Part shown: positions 15,897-23,492 of the stretch, one piece after another
Layout: each line of letters begins with the position of its first letter
Position numbering within the stretch: position 1 is the stretch's first letter
From: Streptomyces amritsarensis
GTDB lineage: Bacteria > Actinomycetota > Actinomycetes > Streptomycetales > Streptomycetaceae
Reading direction: 5' to 3'
Assembly: GCF_001953875.1 (NCBI RefSeq)
Contig: NZ_MQUR01000079.1
Coordinates: forward strand, 1 to 37,397
DNA: 37,397 nt
The notes under the pieces: model-generated
The model's input: only the letters and a program-made list of their open reading frames with translations
Told to the model about the DNA's origin: nothing
The model's database searches: none
Translations under genes and position numbers: made by a program

Positions 15897-17609
15897 GTGG
15901 ATGTGACGGCGAAGACACGTACGGGTTGGGACTGGCTGCGGGGCCCCGAGCCGTGGACGCGGCGGATGCTGGCGGGGGACCTCGCCCTCGCCGGCGTGCT
16001 GGCCATCCTCGGACTGGGCATCGAGGAACTCGACGGGGGGTCCGGGCAGCGGATGCTGCTGGGCGCCGTCGTCCTGCTGGCACTGACCCTGCTGCGCCGG
16101 CGGCTGCCGGCGGCGACGCTCGTGGCGGGTTCGGCGCTGAGCTCCGCCCTGCCGGGGCTGTTCTTCGTCCTGCCGCTGCTGGGCTGGTCGGCCGGGCGGC
16201 GGATCGTCGGCGTGGGCCGGGCGCTCGGCGCCTTCACGCTGGCCTTCGTCGCGTCGATCGCCTTCGGCGTCCTGGACCAGTGGTCGCAGATGCGCCCGCT
16301 GCTGGTCATCGTGTTCTCCACGCTGATGTTCCTGGCGGCCACCGTGATGCCGGGGCTGGCCAGCCGGTACTGGTCGCAGCGCCGCACCCTGCTCGCGGCG
16401 CTGCACGAGCGCAACGGCCAGCTGCTGCGCGAGCGGGCCATGGTCGCCGGGCAGGCGCGGCTGCGCGAGCGCCAGCGCATCGCCCAGGACATGCACGACA
16501 GCCTCGGCCACCAGCTGGCGTTGATCTCCGTGCACACGGGTGCGCTGGAGGTGGATCCCGAGCTCACCGACCGTCAGCGGGAGGCCGTGGGCGTGCTGCG
16601 GCAGGCCTCGGTGTCCGCGATGCACGAACTGCGCGAGGTCGTCGGCATCCTGCGCGACGGTGTGGAGGCGCCCGCGCCGGTGGAGGAGGCGGCGCAGCCC
16701 GCGGCGCGCGGCGTGGCCGGGATCGCGGGGGTCGTGGAGGCGGCGCGGGCCGCGGGTACCGAGGTGCGGCTGTCCACCTCGGGGCGGCCGAGGCCGCTGG
16801 TCGCGGCGTGCGACCACGCCGCGTACCGGATCGTGCAGGAGGCCCTGACGAACGCCTACAAGCACGCTCCTGGGGCGCCGATCACGGTGGAGCTGCGCTA
16901 CGAGGACGACTCGCTGGTGGTGGAGATCGCCAACGGGCCGTCGGCCGGTCCGGGCGGGGAGGTGGTGTCGGGCGGGCAGGGCCTGACGGGGCTGCGCGAG
17001 CGGGCCCGGCTGGTCGGCGGCATGGTGCACGCGGGTCCCGCCGACGGCGGCGGGTTCCGGGTGGCCGGCGTACTGCCGTACGGAACGGAGCCGGCCGGCG
17101 CCCAGGACGTGGCCGACGACTTCGGACAGCAGGCGCAGGCCCAGAAGGGCGCCCCGCACCAGGGGCCGGGGCGGCGCGGCGAGCAGCCGCCGATGGACTG
17201 GGCGGCGGTGGACCGGGAACTGGCCGTACGGGTGCCCAGCCGCGCCGGAGCCGTCGCTGTCGGCTGCGGGATCGCCGTCGCGGCGGTGGTGGTGCTGGTG
17301 ATCGTGCTGGGCGCCGCCGCGGTGATGCTGATGGACACGGCGGTCGACTCGATGATCGGCAGGGACGAGTACGACGCCGTGCACGTCGGCGACGCCGAGA
17401 CCGCGGTCCGCGACCGGCTGCCGGGCGGCGAGAGCTTCCTGACCGCGGGAGCCGACCGCAAGGGGCCGCCCCGGCCGCAGGGTTCGCAGTGCCTGGTGCT
17501 GCTGGCCGACGACCAGAGCGGCCAGAGCCTGACCACGGACCTGGTTTTCCGGTTCTGCTTCAAGGACGGCAAGCTCGTGGACAAGCAGGCGTACGAGGTC
17601 AAGCAGTAG
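15897..17609 (+). CDS. Two-component sensor histidine kinase with extra C-terminal membrane module
   Basis: Kinase of 570 residues. Residues about 25-155 hold four to five membrane helices with short loops. A coiled segment leads to the HisKA_3 box RQRIAQDMHDSLGHQ with phosphoacceptor His200. The ATPase domain carries EALTNAYKHA (N box) and GGQGLTGLRERA (G box). Unlike ordinary NarL-type kinases the protein continues: a Gln/Gly-rich linker (400-435), a further membrane helix (about 451-480), and an external tail of 90 residues with two cysteines (C532, C554) and a YDAVHVGDAETAVRDRLPGG motif. The stimulus is unknown. GTG 15897 lacks a ribosome site but follows a -10 by 7 bases. The partner regulator starts 9 bases after its stop. 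Confidence 0.9.
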   Translation: MDVTAKTRTGWDWLRGPEPWTRRMLAGDLALAGVLAILGLGIEELDGGSGQRMLLGAVVLLALTLLRRRLPAATLVAGSALSSALPGLFFVLPLLGWSAGRRIVGVGRALGAFTLAFVASIAFGVLDQWSQMRPLLVIVFSTLMFLAATVMPGLASRYWSQRRTLLAALHERNGQLLRERAMVAGQARLRERQRIAQDMHDSLGHQLALISVHTGALEVDPELTDRQREAVGVLRQASVSAMHELREVVGILRDGVEAPAPVEEAAQPAARGVAGIAGVVEAARAAGTEVRLSTSGRPRPLVAACDHAAYRIVQEALTNAYKHAPGAPITVELRYEDDSLVVEIANGPSAGPGGEVVSGGQGLTGLRERARLVGGMVHAGPADGGGFRVAGVLPYGTEPAGAQDVADDFGQQAQAQKGAPHQGPGRRGEQPPMDWAAVDRELAVRVPSRAGAVAVGCGIAVAAVVVLVIVLGAAAVMLMDTAVDSMIGRDEYDAVHVGDAETAVRDRLPGGESFLTAGADRKGPPRPQGSQCLVLLADDQSGQSLTTDLVFRFCFKDGKLVDKQAYEVKQ

Positions 17610-17618
17610 GAGCACGGG

Positions 17619-18278
17619 GTGACAGCCGAAGTGATCAGAGTGGTGATCGCCGACGACGAGCCGCTGATCCGGGCCGGGATCAGGATGATCCTGACCTCGG
17701 CGCCGGACATCGAGGTCGTCGCGGAGGCGTCGAACGGCCGGGAGGCGGTGGATCTGGCCCGCTCGCACGCCCCCGAGGTGCTGCTGCTCGACATCCAGAT
17801 GCCCGTGATGGACGGTCTGACGGCGCTGGGCGAGCTGCGGCGGGCCGCGCCGGAGGTGCGGGCCCTGATCCTGACCACCTTCGGCGAGAAGGAGAACGTG
17901 CTGCGGGCGCTGGGGCAGGGCGGGGCGGGGTTCCTGCTGAAGGACTCGGCGCCGGGCGAGCTGATCGGGGCGGTCCGGGCGGCCGCGGCCGGGGACGCCT
18001 ACCTCTCGCCGGGGGCCACCCGGCACGTGGTGGACCAGCTGGCGTCCGGGAAGGCCGCCGCGCGCGGCGAGGAGGCCCGCCGGCAGGTCGCCGAGCTGAG
18101 CGAGCGGGAGCGGGGCGTGCTGGCGCTGCTCGGGGAGGGCCTGTCCAACGCGGACGCGGGCCGTCGCCTGCACATGAGCGAGGCCACCGTGAAGACGTAC
18201 GTGAGCCGGATCCTGGCCAAGCTCGGCTGTGAGAACCGGGTCCAGGCGGCACTGCTGGCCCGGGACGCAGGGCTGTAG
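17619..18278 (+). CDS. NarL/LuxR-type response regulator
   Basis: DNA-binding regulator of 219 residues. The receiver domain (about 6-120) has the acidic pair in ADDEP, phosphoacceptor Asp58 (LLLDIQMP), a Thr in ILTTF and Lys in LLKDS. A LuxR-type helix-turn-helix fills about 155-215 (LSERERGVLALLGEGLSN...SEATVKTYVSRIL). It is presumably phosphorylated by the kinase just upstream; GTG 17619 has AGGAG overlapping the kinase stop. Its targets cannot be read here; the adjacent DUF2252 gene has its own promoter-like element and could be one. Confidence 0.95.
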   Translation: MTAEVIRVVIADDEPLIRAGIRMILTSAPDIEVVAEASNGREAVDLARSHAPEVLLLDIQMPVMDGLTALGELRRAAPEVRALILTTFGEKENVLRALGQGGAGFLLKDSAPGELIGAVRAAAAGDAYLSPGATRHVVDQLASGKAAARGEEARRQVAELSERERGVLALLGEGLSNADAGRRLHMSEATVKTYVSRILAKLGCENRVQAALLARDAGL

Positions 18279-18306
18279 GTGCTGGCCAGGGAGACCGGGC
18301 TGTCGA

Positions 18307-18312
18307 TACGGT
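18307..18312 (+). promoter_or_regulatory. Candidate -10 element before the DUF2252 gene
   Basis: TACGGT fits TANNNT, 23 bases before ATG 18336 and 28 bases after the response regulator stop. No good -35 seen. Confidence 0.35.
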
Positions 18313-18335
18313 CAGCCCGTTCTCGAAGCGATCAC

Positions 18336-19763
18336 ATGAACGAACGGGTGGGGGCGGCGCCGATGGCGGCGACAGCGGGACAGCGCATTCCTGACGTGGC
18401 GGGGTTCGCGCCGCGCGTGGCGGCGGACTCGCCGAAGGAGGCGGGCAAGGCGCTGCGCATCCGCGTGCCGCGGGCGGCGCACGCGGGCTTCACGATGCCG
18501 GCCGGGCGTCCGGACGCGGTGGGGGCGGTGGAGGAGTCCAATGCCGGGCGGGTGCCCGAGCTGACGCCCATACGGGTCGGCAGGATGGCCGCGAACCCCT
18601 TCGCGTTCCTGCGCGGGGCGGCCGGGTTGATGGCGCACGACCTCTCCGGCGGTCCGGTGACGGGTGTCGGCGCGCAGATCTGCGGAGACGCGCACGCGGC
18701 GAACTTCGGCCTGTACGGGGACGCGCGCGGCCGGCTCGTCATCGACCTGAACGACTTCGACGAGACCGTTTTCGGTCCGTGGGAGTGGGACGTGAAGCGG
18801 CTGGCGGCCTCGCTGGTGCTGGCCGGCCGGGTGGCCGGGGCGGACGAGGACACCTGCCGGGCGGCCGCCCTGGACGCCGTGGGCGCCTACCGGCGGACCG
18901 TACGGCTGCTGGCCAAGCTGCCCGCGCTCGACGCCTGGAACGCCATCGCGGACGAGGAACTGGTCTCCTACGCCGACGCCCGCGATCTGCTGGGCACCCT
19001 GGAGCGGGTCTCGGAGAAGGCCCGCAACAACACCTCCGCGCGGTTCGCCGCGAAGTCGACCGAGACGGGACCGGACGGCGGCCGCCGCTTCGTCGACTCG
19101 CTGCCCGTGCTGCGCCGCGTCCCGGACGCGGAGGCGGCGGCCGTGGCGGCCTCGCTCGGCCCCTACCTGGAGACTCTCCAGGGCGACCGGCTGCCGCTGC
19201 TGGCCCGGTACGCGATCCACGACGTCGCCTTCCGCGTGGTGGGCACCGGGAGCGTCGGCACCCGCTCGTACGTGGTCCTGCTGCTGGACCACCGGGGCGA
19301 ACCGCTGGTCCTCCAGGTGAAGGAGGCCCGGCCCTCGGTGCTGCTCCCGCACCTGCCCGGGCTGGGCTTCACCTCCCCGCCCGAGGAGCACGAGGGCCGC
19401 CGGGTCGTGGCGGGCCAGAAGCGGATGCAGGTGGTCTCCGACATCATGCTGGGCTGGACCACGGTGGAGGGGCGGCCGTACCAGGTGCGCCAGTTCCGCA
19501 ACCGCAAGGGCAGCGTGGACCCGGCGGCGCTGGCCCCCGACCAGATCGACGACTACGGGCGGATGACCGGAGCGCTGCTGGCCCGGGCGCACGCGCACAG
19601 CGTCGATCCCCGGCTGCTGGCCGGCTACTGCGGGAAGAACGAGGAGCTGGACGAGGCGATGGCGGCCTTCGCCGTGGCCTACGCCGACCGGACCGAGGCC
19701 GACCACGCCGACCTCGTGGCCGCGGTGCGGGCCGGCCGGATCGCCGCGGAGACCGGCGTGTAG
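18336..19763 (+). CDS. DUF2252 family protein (kinase-like fold suspected)
   Basis: Protein of 475 residues, uncharacterised family. CGDAHAANFG followed by VIDLNDFDET resembles the H-x-x-N catalytic loop and metal-binding Asp of aminoglycoside and choline kinases, so a phosphotransferase activity is possible (inference). Other conserved-looking blocks: NPFAFLRGAA, EWDVKRLAASL, VVGTGSVGTRSYVVLL, LQVKEARPSVL. It ends with a helical tail. No signal peptide or membrane segment. ATG 18336 is preferred over GTG 18279, which lies before the likely promoter; ATG 18363 is also possible. Follows the two-component pair and is closed by the parS palindrome. Confidence 0.88.
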   Translation: MNERVGAAPMAATAGQRIPDVAGFAPRVAADSPKEAGKALRIRVPRAAHAGFTMPAGRPDAVGAVEESNAGRVPELTPIRVGRMAANPFAFLRGAAGLMAHDLSGGPVTGVGAQICGDAHAANFGLYGDARGRLVIDLNDFDETVFGPWEWDVKRLAASLVLAGRVAGADEDTCRAAALDAVGAYRRTVRLLAKLPALDAWNAIADEELVSYADARDLLGTLERVSEKARNNTSARFAAKSTETGPDGGRRFVDSLPVLRRVPDAEAAAVAASLGPYLETLQGDRLPLLARYAIHDVAFRVVGTGSVGTRSYVVLLLDHRGEPLVLQVKEARPSVLLPHLPGLGFTSPPEEHEGRRVVAGQKRMQVVSDIMLGWTTVEGRPYQVRQFRNRKGSVDPAALAPDQIDDYGRMTGALLARAHAHSVDPRLLAGYCGKNEELDEAMAAFAVAYADRTEADHADLVAAVRAGRIAAETGV

Positions 19764-19784
19764 GTCGCACAGGCCGCTGCACGA

Positions 19785-19814
19785 CGGGCGGTGTTTCACG
19801 TGAAACACCGCCCG
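19785..19814. promoter_or_regulatory. parS: parS chromosome-segregation site inside a 30-bp perfect palindrome
   Basis: Bases 19793-19806 read GTTTCACGTGAAAC, an exact match to the Streptomyces parS site bound by ParB. The symmetry extends to a perfect 15+15 palindrome over 19785-19814. It is intergenic, 22 bases after the DUF2252 stop, so the outer arms may also act as a terminator. parS sites cluster near oriC in Streptomyces. Confidence 0.93.
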
Positions 19815-19827
19815 CGCGGGCGGGCCG

Positions 19828-19833
19828 TACCCT
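19828..19833 (+). promoter_or_regulatory. -10 element of a likely leaderless transcript
   Basis: TACCCT fits TANNNT, with six bases between it and GTG 19840. No ribosome binding site precedes the GTG, so transcription may start on or beside it. Confidence 0.42.
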
Positions 19834-19839
19834 GGCCGG

Positions 19840-20703
19840 GTGAGCGAGCAGACCGAGCAGCCTGAGCAGACCGTCCCCGGGGGATCCGGCGATTCCGCCG
19901 TCACCGGCGGGGAGCGTGCCGAGGAACGCCCCGAGGCGCGCCTGGAACGCGCCGTACGGGCCGCCGAGCAGGCGCTGATCGAGTTCGAGATCGCGGTGGA
20001 GACCTTCCGCGTGGAGGTGGAGAACTTCTCCCGCCTGCACCACCAGAAGCTCGGCCCCATGTACACGCGGCTCGACGAGCTGGACGCGCTGATCGCCGAG
20101 GCGAAGGCGGCGCGCACCGGCGATGCCGATGACCTCCGGCGGGCCCGGGACGCGCGCTCGCTGGTCATGCCGATGCCGGGGGTGGACGAGCTCTTCCACG
20201 ACTGGCTGGGCTCGGAGGGCATCTCCGACGACGCCGCCGCGATGCTCACCGAGCGGCCCGTGCGGCCGCCGGAGCGGGTGCGGCCCTCCGAGGAGGTACG
20301 CCGCCTCTACCGCGAGCTGGTCCGCCAGGCCCACCCCGACCTGGCCCAGGAGGAAGGCGAGCGGGAGCGCCGCGACGCGTTCATCGCCCGGGTCAACGCC
20401 GCGTACGGGCGGGGCGATGAGGGGCTGCTGCGCGAGCTGGCCGAGGAGTGGGCGGCCGGGCCGGTGCCCGAGGCGGCCGCCCCCGGCGAGAGCGAGGAGC
20501 TGTACGCCCGGCTGGAGTGGCTGGCGCGCCGCAAGGAGCTGCTGTCGCTCGTGGCCAAGGAGCTGGAGGAGAGCGCGATCGGGTCGATGCTGCGGATGGC
20601 TCCCGACGACCCGGACCGGCTGCTGGAGGAGATCGCCGAGCAGCTGCTGGCGCAGGTCTCCGAGCGCGAGGCGGAGCTGGCGGCCGAGCTCGCCGCCGAG
20701 TGA
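19840..20703 (+). CDS. J-domain-containing protein
   Basis: Protein of 287 residues with an off-centre J-like domain: RRLYRELVRQAHPDLA (HPD at 165-167) and FIARVNAAYG match helices II-III of DnaJ. Residues 30-105 are highly charged and helical (likely coiled coil); residues 205-287 form a second helical, Glu-rich segment. There is no Gly/Phe linker, zinc finger or substrate domain of classic DnaJ and no DnaK nearby, so it may recruit DnaK to a special partner (inference). GTG 19840 is supported by the -10 six bases upstream. Begins 25 bases after the parS palindrome. Confidence 0.85.
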   Translation: MSEQTEQPEQTVPGGSGDSAVTGGERAEERPEARLERAVRAAEQALIEFEIAVETFRVEVENFSRLHHQKLGPMYTRLDELDALIAEAKAARTGDADDLRRARDARSLVMPMPGVDELFHDWLGSEGISDDAAAMLTERPVRPPERVRPSEEVRRLYRELVRQAHPDLAQEEGERERRDAFIARVNAAYGRGDEGLLRELAEEWAAGPVPEAAAPGESEELYARLEWLARRKELLSLVAKELEESAIGSMLRMAPDDPDRLLEEIAEQLLAQVSEREAELAAELAAE

Positions 20704-20746
20704 GCGCGGGCTCACCGCACGGACGTGGCCGGGGCTGCGGGTCGGA

Positions 20747-20752
20747 TAGGTT
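20747..20752 (+). promoter_or_regulatory. Candidate -10 element of the rhodanese gene
   Basis: TAGGTT, 34 bases before ATG 20787, which has AGAGAAGG upstream at 20770-20777. No clear -35. Confidence 0.4.
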
Positions 20753-20786
20753 GGCCGCAGACCGGTGAAGAGAGAAGGCGACAGTT

Positions 20787-21131
20787 ATGAACTTCGGACC
20801 GCTTCCTTCGGTGGATGCCGCCGCGGTGCCCTCCGAAGGCTTTGTCCTCGACGTCCGTGAGGACGACGAATGGGCGGCCGGGCACGTCGAAGGTGCTCTG
20901 CATATCCCGATGAGCGACTTCGTGGCCCGTTTCGGCGAGCTGACGGAGGCCGTCGAGGACGGCCGCCGCGTGTACGTGATGTGCCGGGTCGGCGGGCGTT
21001 CCGCGCAGGTCACCCAATACCTGGTGCGCCAGGACATCGACGCCGTGAACGTCGACGGCGGGATGCAGGCCTGGGACGGCGCCGGGCGCCCGATGGTGAC
21101 GGACAGCGGGAACCCGGCCTTCGTCCTCTAG
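20787..21131 (+). CDS. Single-domain rhodanese-like protein
   Basis: Protein of 114 residues made of one rhodanese domain, about the minimum size. LDVREDDEWAAGHVEGALHIP matches the CH2A motif, and Cys66 in MCRVGGRS is the catalytic cysteine that carries a persulfide in sulfur transfer. The DVREDDEW loop and GGMQAW ending are usual for GlpE/PspE-type proteins. Cytoplasmic. The natural acceptor is unknown. Own ribosome site (AGAGAAGG). Converges with the acyl-CoA dehydrogenase gene with only 8 bases between stops, leaving no room for a separate terminator. Confidence 0.94.
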   Translation: MNFGPLPSVDAAAVPSEGFVLDVREDDEWAAGHVEGALHIPMSDFVARFGELTEAVEDGRRVYVMCRVGGRSAQVTQYLVRQDIDAVNVDGGMQAWDGAGRPMVTDSGNPAFVL

Positions 21132-21139
21132 AGCGCTGC

Positions 21140-22282
21140 TCAGGCGAGGGGGTGGGCGGCCAGCAGGTCGCCCAGGGCCTCCTCGTGCGCGGCGGCCGGG
21201 CCCAGCTGGAGCTCCAGCTGCTTGGCCCAGGCGTGATAGCGGTGCAGCGGGTAGTCGGTGTCGGCGCCGAAGCCGCCGTGCAGGTGCTGGGCGGTCTGGA
21301 CGACCCTGCGCACGCCCTCCGAGGCCCAGATCTTGGCGACCGCCACGTCACCCGTGCTCGGCAGGGGACCGCCGGCGCCGCCCGTGGCGGCATCGAGCCG
21401 CCAGGCGGCCTGCCACAGGGTGACCTCCATGGCGCGCAGGTCGATGTAGCGGTCGGCGGCCTGGACGGCGACCGCCTGGAAGGTGGCCACCGGGAAGCCG
21501 AACTGCTCGCGCTTGCCGGTGTATCGGCTCGTCATGTCGAGGACGGCCTCGCCCAGCCCGAGCGCGAGGGCGCAGGTGCCGGTGGTGAGGACCTGGCGGA
21601 GCCGCTCCCAGGCCTGCGGGTCCTCGATCAGGTGGCTGCGCTCCACCCGTACGCCGTCCAGGGCGAGTTCGGCGAACCGCTCCCCGCTGGTGGAGACCTG
21701 CTCGGCGAGGGCGAGCCCCCCGGCGGTGCGCGGGACCAGCGCGAGGACGGCCTCGCCCTCGCCGGTGTGGGCCGGTACGGCGATCCAGTCGGCGGTGTGC
21801 GCCCAGGGGACGGCGGTCTGGGTGCCCTCCAGGATCCACGCTTCGCCGTCGCGCCGTGCGGTGACGGCGAGTTCGGCCGGATCGTGGCCGGAGCGGCCGT
21901 GCGCGGCCGCGGTGAGGACGAGCATGCCGCGTCCCGCGCCGGGCAGCAGGGCGGCGGCCAGTTCGGGGCTGCCGTGCGCCTGGACGGCCATGGCGGTGGC
22001 GCAGTGCTCCAGCAGCGGGACCCGGGCCAGCACCCGGGCGGCCTCGCGCAGGACGAGGCACAGGGCGATGGTGTCCAGGCCCGCCCCTCCGTGCTCCTCG
22101 GCGAGGACGAGGCCGATCAGGTCGGACGCGGCGAGCTTGGCCCACAGCGGGCGGTCGAAGTCGTCGGCGACGGCGCCCGGGGTGAGCGCGGGGCTGGGGA
22201 CGCCGTCGGGTGCGACGTCCGCGAACACGGCCCTGGCCGCCTCGACGGCGGCCCGCTGCTCCTCGGTGAAGGTGAAGTCCAC
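21140..22282 (-). CDS. Acyl-CoA dehydrogenase-like protein
   Basis: Protein of 380 residues with the acyl-CoA dehydrogenase layout: N-terminal helical domain (DFTFTEEQRAAVEAAR), central beta domain, C-terminal helices (SRYTGKREQFGFPVATFQAVA, QTAQHLHGGFGADTDYPLHRY). The block after the last motif reads AKQLELQLGPAAAH, so the usual C-terminal catalytic Glu (IYEGTSEI type) seems replaced. This resembles the non-catalytic partner of heteromeric FadE pairs from actinobacterial steroid/CoA catabolism, but no second subunit gene is in the window. GTG 22282 has GGAGG 7 bases upstream. It follows paaE by 103 bases on the same strand and has its own operator-like site. Confidence 0.9.
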   Translation of the reverse strand: MDFTFTEEQRAAVEAARAVFADVAPDGVPSPALTPGAVADDFDRPLWAKLAASDLIGLVLAEEHGGAGLDTIALCLVLREAARVLARVPLLEHCATAMAVQAHGSPELAAALLPGAGRGMLVLTAAAHGRSGHDPAELAVTARRDGEAWILEGTQTAVPWAHTADWIAVPAHTGEGEAVLALVPRTAGGLALAEQVSTSGERFAELALDGVRVERSHLIEDPQAWERLRQVLTTGTCALALGLGEAVLDMTSRYTGKREQFGFPVATFQAVAVQAADRYIDLRAMEVTLWQAAWRLDAATGGAGGPLPSTGDVAVAKIWASEGVRRVVQTAQHLHGGFGADTDYPLHRYHAWAKQLELQLGPAAAHEEALGDLLAAHPLA

Positions 22283-22320
22283 TGCCTGTCCTCCCGTTCT
22301 GACCTGACGGGGCGTCAAGA

Positions 22321-22334
22321 TAGAACACGTTCCT
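22321..22334. promoter_or_regulatory. KstR-like operator candidate before the acyl-CoA dehydrogenase gene
   Basis: TAGAACACGTTCCT matches TNNAACNNGTTNNA, the KstR family motif as I recall it, at all fixed positions except the last. It lies 39 bases before the GTG start, where a repressor would act. No KstR-like gene is in the window. Confidence 0.4.
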
Positions 22335-22385
22335 GCAAATGGACAGGGGACGGGAGGACAGCCGGCACGGGGGCCGGGGACGCCC

Positions 22386-23492
22386 CTAACGGTCGAAGTC
22401 GATCTCCACTTCCTCGGTGACCGGGTGCGACTGGCAGGCCAGGACGAAGCCGGCGTCGGTCTCCTCGGCCTCCAGGGCGAAATTGCGGTCCATCCGGACC
22501 TCGCCCGACACCACGAACGCCCGGCAGGTGCCGCAGACGCCGCCCTTGCAGGCGTACGGGGCGTCCGCGCGGTTGCGGAGCACCGCGTCCAGCAGCGATT
22601 CGCCGTCCTGGACGGGCCAGGTGCCGGAGCGCCCGTCGAGCCGTGCGGTGACCCGGCCCTGCGGGGCCGCCGCGGCCGCCGCCGCGCGGGCCGGGGCGGG
22701 GGTGGTGTCCTCGACGTGGAAGATCTCCTCGTGCACCCGGGTGCGGGCGACACCGAGCGAGCTCAGGGCGCGCTCCGCCCCCTGCACCAGGCCGTAGGGC
22801 CCGCACAGGAACCAGCCCGTGACCTCGGCCACCGGCAGCAGCGCGGGCAGCAGGGAGGCCAGCCGCTCCTCGTCCAGCCGGCCGGAGGGCAGTCCCGACT
22901 CCTGCTCCTCCCGGGAGAGGACCGTGACCAGCTGGAACCGCGACGGATAGCGGTCCTTGAGGTCGGCGACCTCCTCCAGGAACATCGTCGAAGCGGCCGT
23001 CCGGTCGCTGCGCACCAGGCAGAAGCGGGCGTCGGGCCGCGCGGCCAGCAGGCTCGCGGCGATCGACAGCACGGGCGTGATCCCGCTGCCGCCGACGATC
23101 GCGGCGTAGTGCCCGGCGGCGGGCGCCGCGGCGGGGTCCAGGACGAAGCGCCCGGCCGGGACCATGACGTCCAGCACGTCGCCGGCCGCGATCTCCTTGT
23201 GCGCGAAGGTGGAGAACTCGCCGCCCTCCACCAGCCGTACGCCGACCCGCAGCAGCGCCGGGCCCGGGCCCTCCGGCGCGGGGGCGGCCGAGCAGATCGA
23301 ATAGGTGCGGCGGACCTCGGTGCCGCCCTCCGGGGCGGTACGGCGCAGCGTCAGGTGCTGGCCGGGGGCGTGCCGGTAGTCCTCGCGCAGTTCCTCGGGA
23401 ACCCGCAGGGTCAGCGCCACCGAGTCGTCGGTGAGCCGGTCGACTTCCGCCACCGTCAGCGGGTGGAACGCGCCGTGGCGGGGGGCGGCCAT
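22386..23492 (-). CDS. paaE: 1,2-phenylacetyl-CoA epoxidase subunit E (reductase)
   Basis: Electron-transfer subunit of 368 residues that passes NADPH electrons to the PaaA di-iron centre. An FAD-binding ferredoxin reductase domain comes first (RRTYSICS binds FAD), then the NADP domain (GGSGITPVLS, FLCGPYGL). An Ala-rich linker (about 270-285) leads to a C-terminal plant-type [2Fe-2S] domain with CKGGVCGTC and a fourth Cys in LACQSHP. Length and order match PaaE. ATG 23492 directly follows the paaD stop (no spacer), with GGAG 7 bases upstream inside paaD. Confidence 0.95.
   Translation of the reverse strand: MAAPRHGAFHPLTVAEVDRLTDDSVALTLRVPEELREDYRHAPGQHLTLRRTAPEGGTEVRRTYSICSAAPAPEGPGPALLRVGVRLVEGGEFSTFAHKEIAAGDVLDVMVPAGRFVLDPAAAPAAGHYAAIVGGSGITPVLSIAASLLAARPDARFCLVRSDRTAASTMFLEEVADLKDRYPSRFQLVTVLSREEQESGLPSGRLDEERLASLLPALLPVAEVTGWFLCGPYGLVQGAERALSSLGVARTRVHEEIFHVEDTTPAPARAAAAAAAPQGRVTARLDGRSGTWPVQDGESLLDAVLRNRADAPYACKGGVCGTCRAFVVSGEVRMDRNFALEAEETDAGFVLACQSHPVTEEVEIDFDR

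Noticed and set aside
15774..18173. Minus-strand open frame of about 799 codons opposite the two-component system
   Set aside because: Composition is Arg/His/Gln-rich shadow; kinase and regulator motifs are on the plus strand.
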